From the NCBI GenBank assembly GCA_030448125.1, contig JAUJNO010000008.1, positions 56,503 to 120,502 on the forward strand: a DNA stretch of 64,000 nucleotides, given 5' to 3'. Position 1 is the first letter of the stretch; every line of letters begins with the position of its first letter. Under the pieces are notes generated by a model. The model was not told where the DNA came from, did no database searches, and worked only from the letters and a program-made list of their open reading frames with translations. Positions 17,620-25,437 of this stretch are shown piece after piece. The position numbers and the translations under genes were made by a program. The DNA is from Rubrobacteraceae bacterium (GTDB taxonomy: Bacteria > Actinomycetota > Rubrobacteria > Rubrobacterales > Rubrobacteraceae).

Positions 17620-18969
17620 TTGACGATCCTCAACGAGTCGGGAGTACCGGACGTCGTCTCCCCGCTGCACGGCCTCTCCGGCCTCGCCGAAAGGCTCCCG
17701 GACACCCTCCTCGTCGTGGTGGGCACCCGCGCGGATGCCCACCTGGTCCAGTCCCTCTCCGTCCCCCTCCCCGGGACACCCGTGGGCCTGTCGAGCCAGT
17801 CCGGCGGCGGTTTCGGCGCGCACCCCCGGATTGTATTCGTCGTTCTGGAGCCGGACGAGAAGCCGTCCGGTGGGGCTCTGGCCTCCCGCGTGATCGAGGC
17901 GGCGGCGGGTTTCCGGCGTACGGAGCTGGTGTTGCTCGTCGCATGCAGGTCGGCGGCCCTGCTCGGCTTCGACGCGGAGTTCGAGGCCGAGCTCGCCGGG
18001 CGTCGCCTGGGCCTGCCGGTGCGAGCCCTGGCCCCTGGCGCGGTCGGCTCCGGTGCACTTTATACGGACCTGGAGGACGGCGCGATCCGCGCCCTCGTCG
18101 AAATGTGTCCGAGTAACGTACCCGGGTCCGGTAAGGAAAGATCCTTCTCCAAAGGGAGCCTCCTCGGGAAGCTTCCTTTCCGGGGAAGGACCGGGCAGAG
18201 AACGGCCACGGAGGCGGGCGCCCAGCGCCCGGTGGTCCTCCTCGGCGCTCTCCCCGGGCCTCAGGAGGAGCTCGCCACCGAGCTCTCGCGGGTAGGGGTC
18301 GAGGTTGCCGGCGTCGTCCCGGGCGCGGAGGCGAACCGGCTACCGGCCATCGACGAGGGGACGGTCGTGGCGGCGGCAGACCCGTACCTCGCCGCGGCGT
18401 CCCGGGCGGCGGAGGAGCGCGGCGCGGCGGTGATCCGGAGCCTCCTGCCGATCGGGGTGGACGGCACGGCCCGCTTTATCCAGGACGTCTCCGCGCTCGC
18501 CGTACGCGGGGCGAACGAGGCGGGCCGCGCCCGCCAGGTCTGGGAGAGCCTGGAACCGCTGAGGAGCCGCATCCGGGGGAAACGTATCTTCTTTACCGGC
18601 GACACGGGCCTGGAGATACCGCTGGCCCGTTTCCTGGCCGACGCCGGGGCGGTGGTCCTGGAGGTCGGAACGCCGCGGCTGGACAGGCGCTCCCTCGCAG
18701 CGGAGCTTTCGGCTCTGGGCGAGGACGTGGACGTGGTCGAATCCCCGGAGTGGCGGGCACAGTTGGATCGGATAGATGCCGCCCGGCCGGACGTGGTAGT
18801 TGCGAGCCCCGGGCTCTACGTTCCGCTCGTGGCACGCGGCCACCTGTGCCGCTCCTCGCTGGACCTCCTGTCTCTGGGGATACACGGCTACGAGGGCGCC
18901 CGCCGGGTTCTGGAGCTCTTCGCCCGGACCTTCGAGCGAGCCGAGAAGCTAGACACCCTCAACCTGTGA
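17620..18969 (+). CDS. BchN-like subunit of a DPOR/nitrogenase-type oxidoreductase
   Basis: A 449-residue protein aligning along its length with BchN/ChlN, the alpha-like subunit of light-independent protochlorophyllide reductase. The recognisable N-terminal block is LLVVVGTRADAHLVQS (canonical FFLVIGTKTCGYFLQN), followed by LVACRSAALLGFDAE (canonical WIGTCTTEIIKMDLE) and, late, GKRIFFTGDTGLEIPLARFL. In characterised BchN, three cysteines bind the catalytic [4Fe-4S] cluster. Here the corresponding positions are Ser14, Asp39 and Cys109, so two of three ligands are replaced. TTG start after AGGGAGA. It is 18 bp upstream of a BchB-like gene. No BchL ATPase gene is in this window. DPOR homologues are known in Rubrobacter; their role there is not established. 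Confidence 0.75.
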   Translation: MTILNESGVPDVVSPLHGLSGLAERLPDTLLVVVGTRADAHLVQSLSVPLPGTPVGLSSQSGGGFGAHPRIVFVVLEPDEKPSGGALASRVIEAAAGFRRTELVLLVACRSAALLGFDAEFEAELAGRRLGLPVRALAPGAVGSGALYTDLEDGAIRALVEMCPSNVPGSGKERSFSKGSLLGKLPFRGRTGQRTATEAGAQRPVVLLGALPGPQEELATELSRVGVEVAGVVPGAEANRLPAIDEGTVVAAADPYLAAASRAAEERGAAVIRSLLPIGVDGTARFIQDVSALAVRGANEAGRARQVWESLEPLRSRIRGKRIFFTGDTGLEIPLARFLADAGAVVLEVGTPRLDRRSLAAELSALGEDVDVVESPEWRAQLDRIDAARPDVVVASPGLYVPLVARGHLCRSSLDLLSLGIHGYEGARRVLELFARTFERAEKLDTLNL

Positions 18970-18987
18970 GACGCGGGTGAGGAGACC

Positions 18988-20436
18988 ATGAAGATCCTGC
19001 GCGGCGTATACGAAGGACCGGGGAGCCACGGCATCCTGAGGGTGGCGGCGAGCATGAGCGGGGTGCAGGCCGTCCTGCGGGCGCACCCGGACGAGTGGTA
19101 CTTTCCGGCGCTCCACGGAGCCTGGACGCGAACCGGCGAACCGGCGCCGGTCACCCTGAGCCCGGTGCGGAACAGGTCGGACGGCTCGTGGACGCCGGGA
19201 GACCTGGCCCACGACCTCTCAAGCGTGGCGCGTCACCGCCCGGAGGCGGAGGCTCTTATCTTCGCGCGCTCCGAGGCGGCGCTGCTCTCGGGCGAGGGCG
19301 CGCCGATCCTCGCCCTCCCCGAGAATCCGGAGACCGGCCGCTCCCCGAAGCTCGTGACCTGCGAGTGGGAGTCCTTCGGCATTCGGGAGGTCGAGGCGGC
19401 GGACCTGGGGCTGGCGGAGCTCGTCAAGGCCCACGCCGGGCCCCAACCGAAGAGTCCGGCCCCGACAGTCAACCTCTTCGGGCCGCCGGTCTTCGGGCCG
19501 AACGCCGCGGCGGAGTACGCCGAAGTAGAGCGTGCTTTGGGCCTCATCGGGGTCAGCGTGAACGTCCGGGCGCCGCTCGGAGCGACGGTCGGGGATCTCT
19601 CACGCCTCCCACGTGCCTGGGCGAACGTCGTCCTCTGCCGGGAGGCGGCGGAGGCGGCGTCGCTGTACCTCCAGGACGAGTTCGGAATGCCGCGGGTGAC
19701 GACACCCCCGGTCGGGTCGGTCGGGACGGGGGCGGTCTTGAGGGCGGTCGGCCAGCTGTGCTCCCTGGACTCGAAGTGGATGCGGCGGGCGGTGTGGGCG
19801 GAGCTCGCCCGGACGGCGAAGCTGCCGTGGTACACCCGGCTGGCCGTGCCCGAGACCTTCCGGGGGCGCCGCGTTGCCCTCTTCGGGGACCTCACCTATA
19901 CGACGGGCCTCGGCTACACTTTAGCCCGCGAGGTCGGTCTGGAGGTGGCGTGGGCGGGTACGTACCTCGCGCACCTGGAGAAAGACTTCCTCTTCCACGC
20001 CGGCACCTTCACCGACGAGGCGTTCGTCGAAGACGACCCCGAGGCCGTCGCCGCCCGCGTCGAGGAGACGGCCCCCGACCTCCTCATAGGCACGCACCTG
20101 GAGCGGGAGGTCGCCGGCGCCCTGGACGTGCCCTTCCTACCCCTGTGCCCCCCGGTCTTCGAGCACCCGTTCGTAGAGAGACCCCTCATGGGCTACGCCG
20201 GCTCCAGCGCCCTGGCCGATGCCCTCGAAGGCGTCCTGCGAGAGCCGCGTACCGGAACGCGCGAAAAATCAGAGACCGTGGCACGCGCTCCCGAGTGGAC
20301 CGAGGAGGCGTTGGAGGAGTTGGAGGAGATACCGGCCTTTTTGAGGGGCCGGGCGCGCAGGCTCGCCGAGGAGCACGCGCGGACTCTGGACTCGCCCGCG
20401 GTTACGCCGGAGATCCTCGAAGAGTCCCGTTCCTGA
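18988..20436 (+). CDS. BchB-like subunit of a DPOR/nitrogenase-type oxidoreductase
   Basis: A 482-residue homologue of BchB/ChlB. The N-terminus MKILRGVYEGPGSHGILRVA matches the BchB opening (YEGP..G..R.A.SM.GV), with SMSGVQAVLRAHPDEWYFPA following. The C-terminal proto-chlorophyllide reductase helical domain is clear: ALEELEEIPAFLRGRARRLA, then an EEHAR helix and VTPEILEESR. In R. capsulatus BchB, Asp36 is the unusual fourth ligand of the catalytic cluster. An ungapped alignment from memory places Glu36 here, next to Asp35. It should form a heterotetramer with the BchN-like protein. Substrate and cofactor are unknown, and the changed cluster ligands argue against ordinary protochlorophyllide reduction. 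Confidence 0.8.
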   Translation: MKILRGVYEGPGSHGILRVAASMSGVQAVLRAHPDEWYFPALHGAWTRTGEPAPVTLSPVRNRSDGSWTPGDLAHDLSSVARHRPEAEALIFARSEAALLSGEGAPILALPENPETGRSPKLVTCEWESFGIREVEAADLGLAELVKAHAGPQPKSPAPTVNLFGPPVFGPNAAAEYAEVERALGLIGVSVNVRAPLGATVGDLSRLPRAWANVVLCREAAEAASLYLQDEFGMPRVTTPPVGSVGTGAVLRAVGQLCSLDSKWMRRAVWAELARTAKLPWYTRLAVPETFRGRRVALFGDLTYTTGLGYTLAREVGLEVAWAGTYLAHLEKDFLFHAGTFTDEAFVEDDPEAVAARVEETAPDLLIGTHLEREVAGALDVPFLPLCPPVFEHPFVERPLMGYAGSSALADALEGVLREPRTGTREKSETVARAPEWTEEALEELEEIPAFLRGRARRLAEEHARTLDSPAVTPEILEESRS

Positions 20437-20488
20437 GTCGGTATAATCTCGCGGTAATCTCGCGGTCGCAGGCTAGAGGGAGAACTCT

Positions 20489-20755
20489 TTGGGCATCAGG
20501 GACTTTATCCAGTACCTCCGGGAGCACCGGCTTATGGCGGAGAAGCCGGAGGCGCTCTCTGGCGCCGAGCGCGAGGAAGTCCTGCACCAGGCGGAGATGA
20601 TGGTCGGGATGGCGGACGCGGCAGTCAAAGAGCTGGAGTCGGTCGTCAACAACCGGCGCGTCAACCTCCCGGAGGAGCATGCCCTCCGCTTCGCCCAGGA
20701 CGTCTTTCTCTATCTCAAGGACGAGGAAGAGAGGATCAAGGAGAAGCTCCGCTAG
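20489..20755 (+). CDS. Small helical hypothetical protein next to bchNB-like genes
   Basis: An 88-residue, charge-rich, probably all-helical cytosolic protein from TTG 20489 after AGAGGGAGAAC. It opens MGIRDFIQYLREHRLMAE and ends VFLYLKDEEERIKEKLR. No cysteines or signal peptide are present. No family was recognised. It is 52 bp downstream of the BchB-like gene on the same strand and could be cotranscribed. Convergent with the lipoprotein gene whose stop is 3 bp away. Confidence 0.6.
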   Translation: MGIRDFIQYLREHRLMAEKPEALSGAEREEVLHQAEMMVGMADAAVKELESVVNNRRVNLPEEHALRFAQDVFLYLKDEEERIKEKLR

Positions 20756-20758
20756 GGC

Positions 20759-20941
20759 CTACCTGCGGCGCCTCCTTCGCCGGCTCCTTCCGTCTTCGTC
20801 ATCATCTTCATCTTCACCCTCGTCGTCGTCGCCCGCACAACCGGCGGCGACGAGCAGCACGGTCGCGGAGATGCTCGCCAGACCCAACCTGAGAAAGCCG
20901 CGGCGGCTCATCTTCTCCCCTTTGGACTCCCTGTTCTCCAT
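20759..20941 (-). CDS. Short Tat-type lipoprotein
   Basis: A 60-residue secreted peptide. The ATG at 20941 follows AGGAGGAGCG at good spacing. A twin-arginine motif SRRGFLRLGLA leads into a hydrophobic segment and the lipobox VAAGC, so the mature lipoprotein is only about 28 residues: Cys, an Asp/Glu-rich stretch (DDDEGEDEDDDEDG) and a C-terminal run of arginines. The extreme acidic-then-basic composition suggests an ion- or surface-binding role, or that this is the leader of a truncated Tat-exported protein. No homologue recognised. Confidence 0.5.
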   Translation of the reverse strand: MENRESKGEKMSRRGFLRLGLASISATVLLVAAGCAGDDDEGEDEDDDEDGRSRRRRRRR

Positions 20942-21033
20942 CGACGCTCCTCCTTTTTCGGGTCTCATCGAACGTCCGCGCGTAGCGCATATTTGGGCAT
21001 TATCTCAAAGAACGGCGGCTCCGAGCACACCGG

Positions 21034-21381
21034 CTATTCGAGACGCTTGACGAGAACGGCTCTCTCCGGGGAGAGCTCGTACCCGTCGAGGTACTGCTCC
21101 ATGATGCCTTCGAGGCCGGCCATGCGGCGCCCGTGCAGCTCGGGATGGCGCAGGGTTACCTTGTAGGTAACCCCGGTGGTCTCGGACTCCACCTCGAGCG
21201 TGCCGCCTCTCTCGACGGAGAGGATGACGTCGGTGAGGAGGGCATCGGCGGCGACGGCGAGGTCGCTCAAGGCGCCTCCGCGCAGACCGGCGACGGCGCC
21301 GGTCCAGGTCAGGAACTGGCGGGCCTCGCCGGCGCGGGCAAGCTCCACCGGGAACTCTCTCTTGTGTATCGCGGGGCTCAC
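21034..21381 (-). CDS. Degenerate HATPase-like (RsbW/anti-sigma-type) protein
   Basis: About 115 residues from a GTG at 21381. The pattern FPVELARAGEARQFLTWTGA near the start, LAVAADALLTDVILSVERGG in the middle and a YELSPERAVLVKRLE end follows the layout of the small histidine-kinase-like ATPases of the SpoIIAB/RsbW group. However, the N-box Asn after the conserved Glu (E..xN) is absent, reading ADALLTDV, and the glycine-rich G boxes are weak. If the assignment is right it probably does not bind ATP in the usual way. Divergent from the HtrA gene. Confidence 0.4.
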   Translation of the reverse strand: MSPAIHKREFPVELARAGEARQFLTWTGAVAGLRGGALSDLAVAADALLTDVILSVERGGTLEVESETTGVTYKVTLRHPELHGRRMAGLEGIMEQYLDGYELSPERAVLVKRLE

Positions 21382-21526
21382 TACACCGTAAGGGTACACC
21401 GTCCCGGACCTTCGGGGGCGTCTTGGTATACTCGGAGCGGCGGCGTTTGTCCGCACGGGAACTTCTACGGCCGTCGGCCGCACCTGCTTCTAGAGACGCT
21501 GCGAGGAACCACGGGAGGTAGAGAGA

Positions 21527-22645
21527 TTGAAACGTAAAACGGCGCTGGCTCTGGCGCTCGTCCTGGGGATAGCCCTGGCGGTACTCGCGGTGGGCTGCTC
21601 GTTCGGCGGGGAGGAAAAGTCGGAGGAGAGGGCCCGGAACGTGGCGCAGAAGGCGCCCGAGGTATCGGCGGACGTCCCCGAGGATGAGCCCGTGGCGCAG
21701 GTCGCGGCTCAGGTAAGCCCTTCGGTCGTGCAGGTCAACGTTCAGGCGGTGCAGGCCACACCCTTCGGTCCCCAGCAAGGCCAGGGGCTGGGGAGCGGTG
21801 TGATCTACCGCGGCGACGGCTACATAATCACGAACAACCACGTGGTTGCCCCGCCGGGCGGTCAGGAAGCCGACGAGGTCAACATCGCCTTCGCCGACGG
21901 CTCCACGGAGCGAGGAGAGGTGGTGGGGAGAGACCCGTCGACCGAGATCGCGGTGGTCAGGGTGGACCGCGACGATTTGCCCGCGGCGAGGTTCAGGGAA
22001 GGCTCGGACCTCCTCGTCGGCCAGCTTGCGGTCACCATCGGCAGCCCCTCCGGATTCCAGTCCACCGTCACCTCGGGGGTCATAAGCGGCCTCAACCGCG
22101 AGGTGCCGGCCGAGTACACCGGAGGTCGGCAGGACCAGGCGCTGGTAAACCTGATCCAGACGGACGCCCCGATCTCTCCGGGCAGCTCCGGCGGCGCTCT
22201 GGTGGACCGGGACGGCGAGATCGTCGGCATCAACGTCGCCTACCTGCCCCCCGAGACCCGGGCCGAAAGCATCGGGTTCGCCATCCCCTCGGACACAGCG
22301 ATCTCGGTCGCCGACCAGCTCATAGAGACCGGCCGGGTCTCGAGCCCGTTCCTCGGAATCCGCAACGCCGAGCTCACCCCGGAGATCGCCGAGCAATTCG
22401 GCCTCTCGGACGAGACCGGGGTGATCATCGTCGAGGTCGAACCCGGCGGCCCTGCCGCCGACGCCGGTCTGCGCCGCGAGGACGTGATAACCGCCCTGGA
22501 CTCCACCGAGGTCGAGGGCTCCGGCGACCTGCTCGGCGCCCTGCGCGACTACCGCCCCGGCGACACCATCACCCTTACCGTCTTGCGCGGTGGATCGGGC
22601 AGCGAAGAGAGCGTAGAGGTCGAGCTCGGCGAGCGCCCGCAGTAG
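21527..22645 (+). CDS. HtrA/DegP-like serine protease lipoprotein with PDZ domain
   Basis: A 372-residue S1C protease for envelope protein quality control. TTG start; signal segment LGIALAVLAVGC places a lipidated Cys at 24, so it is membrane-anchored outside the cell. The protease domain (about 60-260) carries His105 in ITNNHVV and Ser220 in SPGSSGGAL. The position of the catalytic Asp (TDLAV in most homologues) reads DPSTEIAVVRV, giving Glu139 instead. A PDZ domain follows (about 275-365; SPFLGIRNAEL, GGPAADAGLRREDVI). A TATACT box at 21427-21432 could be its -10. A small membrane protein and a CDF exporter follow closely. Confidence 0.85.
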   Translation: MKRKTALALALVLGIALAVLAVGCSFGGEEKSEERARNVAQKAPEVSADVPEDEPVAQVAAQVSPSVVQVNVQAVQATPFGPQQGQGLGSGVIYRGDGYIITNNHVVAPPGGQEADEVNIAFADGSTERGEVVGRDPSTEIAVVRVDRDDLPAARFREGSDLLVGQLAVTIGSPSGFQSTVTSGVISGLNREVPAEYTGGRQDQALVNLIQTDAPISPGSSGGALVDRDGEIVGINVAYLPPETRAESIGFAIPSDTAISVADQLIETGRVSSPFLGIRNAELTPEIAEQFGLSDETGVIIVEVEPGGPAADAGLRREDVITALDSTEVEGSGDLLGALRDYRPGDTITLTVLRGGSGSEESVEVELGERPQ

Positions 22646-22666
22646 TGAGGACTGAAAGGAGCCACC

Positions 22667-22894
22667 ATGTGGTCGAGGAGGCTTAAGGAAACCTTCGCCG
22701 TTATAACCATCGGCGACGGAGTCATAGCGCTCATCGCCCCCAGAGAGCACTCGCTCCTCTGGGAGACCGGTCCCGAAGGCGCCCGCAAAGTGGCGCGCTT
22801 CTTCGCCGACAACCCGAACTACATGCGCCTCCTCGGCCTGACCCAGATCGGCTTCGGCGTCTGGCTGGCCCTGAGGCAGTACCGGGAAGAGTAA
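22667..22894 (+). CDS. Small conserved membrane-associated protein
   Basis: A 75-residue protein starting ATG after AAAGGAGCC. It has two mildly hydrophobic segments, TFAVITIGDGVIALIAP and MRLLGLTQIGFGVWLALRQY, which could be two short transmembrane helices with the WETGPEGARKVARFFADNP loop between. No known family was recognised. It lies 21 bp after the HtrA gene and 3 bp before the CDF exporter, so it is probably cotranscribed with both. Confidence 0.6.
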   Translation: MWSRRLKETFAVITIGDGVIALIAPREHSLLWETGPEGARKVARFFADNPNYMRLLGLTQIGFGVWLALRQYREE

Positions 22895-22897
22895 CCC

Positions 22898-23836
22898 GTG
22901 GCTCACTCGCACCACGGAGACCACGGGCACGGAGACCACGACCACGGGCGGGGGGCGGACCGGCGCGCACTCACCGTCGTCTTCGCCCTGACCGGCGCGT
23001 TTACGGTGGCCGAGGTCGTGGGCGGCCTCGTTACGGGCAGCCTCGCGCTACTCGCGGACGCGGGGCACATGCTCTCGGACGCTTTCTCTTTGGGGGTCGC
23101 GCTCTTCGCCGTCTGGTTGGCGGGGAGGCCCGCGACCCCGAACCGCTCCTTCGGCTACAAGCGGGCCGAGATCCTGGCCACCCTCTTCAACGGCGCGACG
23201 CTCGTGGCGATCTCCATCTGGATCTTTATCGAGGCCTACCGGCGCTTCTCCGAGCCCCCGGAGATCCTGGGCGGCTGGATGCTGGCGGTCGCCGCTCTGG
23301 GCCTCGTCGTGAACCTCGCGGGCGCCGCGATCCTCTCGCGCTCGGGCGGCGAGAGCCTGAACATCCAGGGCGCCCTGAGGCACCTCCTGGCCGACGTCCT
23401 CGGTTCGGTCGGCGCGATAGCGGCCGCGCTCGTGATCCTCGCGACCGGATGGCGGTACGCGGACCCCCTCATCAGCGTCCTCATCGGCCTGCTGGTCCTG
23501 GGAAGCTCCTGGAGGCTCCTGCGCGACTCGACGAACATCCTCCTCGAAGGCACACCCCCCGGAATCAACGCCGAGGAGGTCGGCAGGAAGATGGTCGGCG
23601 CCCCCGGCGTAGTGGAGGTCCACGACCTGCACGTCTGGACCATCACCTCCGGCTTCCCCGCGCTCGCGGCCCACGTGCTCGTCGGCCGCGACGAGGACTG
23701 CCACGCCCGGCGCCGCGACCTCGAAGAGCTCCTCGCCCGCGAGTACAACATCGATCACACCACCCTCCAGGTCGACCACCTCGGCGACCATCACGCCACT
23801 CTCCACAACCTGCAGTTCCGCTCCCGCGACGAATAG
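22898..23836 (+). CDS. Cation diffusion facilitator (CzcD/ZitB-like) metal exporter
   Basis: A 312-residue CDF-family transporter. A His-rich N-terminus (HSHHGDHGHGDHDHGRG, residues 3-19) is followed by six membrane helices with the metal-site motif ADAGHMLSDAFSLG in helix II and the DLHVWTITSGFPALAAHVLV cytoplasmic domain at the C-terminus. These proteins expel Zn2+, Cd2+ or Co2+ by proton antiport. The GTG start is 3 bp after the small membrane protein. A CadC-like ArsR repressor and another CDF-fold protein follow at 23.87-24.94 kb, which supports a Zn/Cd detoxification role. Confidence 0.9.
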   Translation: MAHSHHGDHGHGDHDHGRGADRRALTVVFALTGAFTVAEVVGGLVTGSLALLADAGHMLSDAFSLGVALFAVWLAGRPATPNRSFGYKRAEILATLFNGATLVAISIWIFIEAYRRFSEPPEILGGWMLAVAALGLVVNLAGAAILSRSGGESLNIQGALRHLLADVLGSVGAIAAALVILATGWRYADPLISVLIGLLVLGSSWRLLRDSTNILLEGTPPGINAEEVGRKMVGAPGVVEVHDLHVWTITSGFPALAAHVLVGRDEDCHARRRDLEELLAREYNIDHTTLQVDHLGDHHATLHNLQFRSRDE

Positions 23837-23869
23837 CGCCAACGCATCAACATACGTTAGAATGACTCC

Positions 23870-24232
23870 GTGAACGAGGAACGCTGCGATCTGCTGTGCA
23901 TCGATGCTCCCCGCGCGGAGAGCATCCGTGGGGCGCTACCCGGTGAGGAGGCCGCGCGGGAGGCCGCGGATCGGGCGCGGGCGCTCTCGGACCCGACGAG
24001 GCTCGTGCTGGCGGCGGCTCTGCGCGAAGGAGGGGAGCTCTGCGTGTGCGACCTTGCCTGGATCTCCGGGCGCGCCCAGAACCTCGTCTCTCACCACCTG
24101 CGCGTCTTGCGCTCACACGGCCTCGTCGCTTCCCGGCGGGACGGCAAGATGGTCATGTATTCATTGGCCGGCACGGGGCGCTCGCTGCTCTCGGCCGTGC
24201 TAGGCGAGCAGACGGAGGAGGCAACGGTATGA
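23870..24232 (+). CDS. ArsR-family metal-sensing repressor, CadC-like
   Basis: A 120-residue winged-helix repressor. The DNA-recognition segment is QNLVSHHLRVLRSHGLVASR and the wing is RRDGKMVMYSL. The four thiolate ligands of a CadC-type alpha3N site are present: Cys6 and Cys10 in ERCDLLC, and Cys58 and Cys60 in ELCVCDLAWISG. This spacing points to a Cd/Pb/Zn sensor. Metal binding would release it from its own promoter. The leader holds AACG-N10-CGTT around 23841-23858 upstream of the GTG, a weak candidate operator. Its stop overlaps the next start (ATGA), so the two are translationally coupled. Confidence 0.85.
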   Translation: MNEERCDLLCIDAPRAESIRGALPGEEAAREAADRARALSDPTRLVLAAALREGGELCVCDLAWISGRAQNLVSHHLRVLRSHGLVASRRDGKMVMYSLAGTGRSLLSAVLGEQTEEATV

Positions 24233-24936
24233 GCAGCCAGCCGCTGCGGATAAGCAGCCGCCCCGAAAGGGAGCGTCTCACCGAGCGGGCAGAGCTGGTA
24301 CGCCGGGCCAGGATGCTCGCCTGGCTCGGGGTTGGCTGGCACGGGATAGAGGCGGCCATCGCGGTAGGGGCGGGACTCGCCGCTAGTTCCATCGCGCTCC
24401 TGGGCTTCGGGGCGGACTCGCTCATCGAATCGGTGGCCGGGATCGTCCTGCTCTGGCGCTTCGCCACGTCGCGGGCTTCTTCGGAAGAAGCCGAGCGACG
24501 CGCCCAGAAGCTCATCGCCCTGAGCTTCTACGCGATAGCGGTCTACGTCGGTTTCGAGGCCGTGAGGAGCCTGTTGACCGGCGAGAGGCCGGAGGCTAGC
24601 TGGGTGGGGATCGGGCTCGCCGCGTTCACGCTCGTGACCATGCCGCCGCTCGCTATCGCGAAGGGCCGCATAGGCGAGAAGCTCGGCTCCTCAGCGACCA
24701 AGAGCGAAGGCCAGCAGAACCTGCTCTGCGCCTACCTGTCGGCCGCGTTGCTCGTGGGCCTGGGGGCCAACGCGCTCTTCGGGCTCTGGTGGGCGGACCC
24801 GGTCACGGCGCTGCTCATAGCCGGCGTCGCCGTGAAGGAGGGCCACGAGTCCTGGCGGGGCGAGAGCTGCTGCACCGCGCCCGTCGTCCCGAGCGAAGCT
24901 GGCGATACTGGCTGCGAAGACGACTGCTGCGGATAG
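24229..24936 (+). CDS. CDF-superfamily cation transporter with Cys-rich tail
   Basis: About 235 residues with six hydrophobic helices. The CDF metal motif is recognisable as FGADSLIESVAGIVLLWRF in the second helix and LWWADPVTALLIAG near the end. It lacks the long cytoplasmic domain of CzcD but ends with SCCTAPVV and GCEDDCCG, six cysteines that could bind soft metals. ATG start overlaps the repressor's stop. The pairing with a CadC-like sensor suggests export of Cd2+, Zn2+ or Pb2+, or a helper for the CzcD-like exporter upstream. Confidence 0.75.
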   Translation: MSSQPLRISSRPERERLTERAELVRRARMLAWLGVGWHGIEAAIAVGAGLAASSIALLGFGADSLIESVAGIVLLWRFATSRASSEEAERRAQKLIALSFYAIAVYVGFEAVRSLLTGERPEASWVGIGLAAFTLVTMPPLAIAKGRIGEKLGSSATKSEGQQNLLCAYLSAALLVGLGANALFGLWWADPVTALLIAGVAVKEGHESWRGESCCTAPVVPSEAGDTGCEDDCCG

Positions 24937-24962
24937 GCGCACCGGAGAAAGTTTAAGGCGAC

Positions 24963-25294
24963 GTGCCAGACCAGAAGAGGAACGAGCTACCCATAGCCTG
25001 CTCCCTCCCGGGTCTGGAGCAAGCCCGCCGCCGGGAGACGGTCGCGGACATCCTCGGCCAGGCCCGGCGGATGGAAGAGCTTGCGGACGGTTACACCTTC
25101 GATTTTCCGGGGAGCGCGGAGTGGGCGGCCCGGCTCACCGAGTTCATCGTCTTCGAGAGGACTTGTTGCCCCTTCTTCGGCTTCGAGATGGTCTTCAAGC
25201 CGGGTGGGGGACCGATCCTGCTGAAGGTCGGGGACCGGGGGGCGTAAAGGAGTTCATCAGGGAGGAATTGGCGGGGCTCCAGCCCGATCTCTAG
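24963..25294 (+). pseudogene. Small ERxCCPF-motif protein, frameshifted near the C-terminus
   Basis: Starts at GTG 24963. The first 94 residues read to TAA 25247 and include a YTFDFPGSAEWAARL segment and the distinctive FERTCCPFFGFEM. A run of six G at 25236-25243 seems to lack one base: with a seventh G the frame continues GGVKEFIREELAGL to a TAG at 25292-25294, matching the usual end of this family. The CCPF motif suggests metal or thiol chemistry, and the metal genes just upstream fit that, but the function is unknown. Confidence 0.55.
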
Positions 25295-25437
25295 CATCTT
25301 CTCCGGGGCCTTTTTTGGGGTAAGACATCCCTTGTGGTGTGCTAGGATTTAGTAGCCTGCGCCAGGCGGAAGCATGCGGCTCTTCGCGCCTCCGTCTCTC
25401 GCGGCAGACCCAGAGGATGGCAAAGAGAGGTACCGAG

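Noticed and set aside
21005..22945. 646-codon minus-strand frame opposite HtrA
   Set aside because: The protease has signal, triad positions and PDZ on the plus strand; the opposite frame is low-complexity shadow sequence.
25236..25243. Phase variation at the G run in the CCPF gene
   Set aside because: A six-G run can slip, but other genes in the window show similar losses in shorter runs, so an indel error is simpler.
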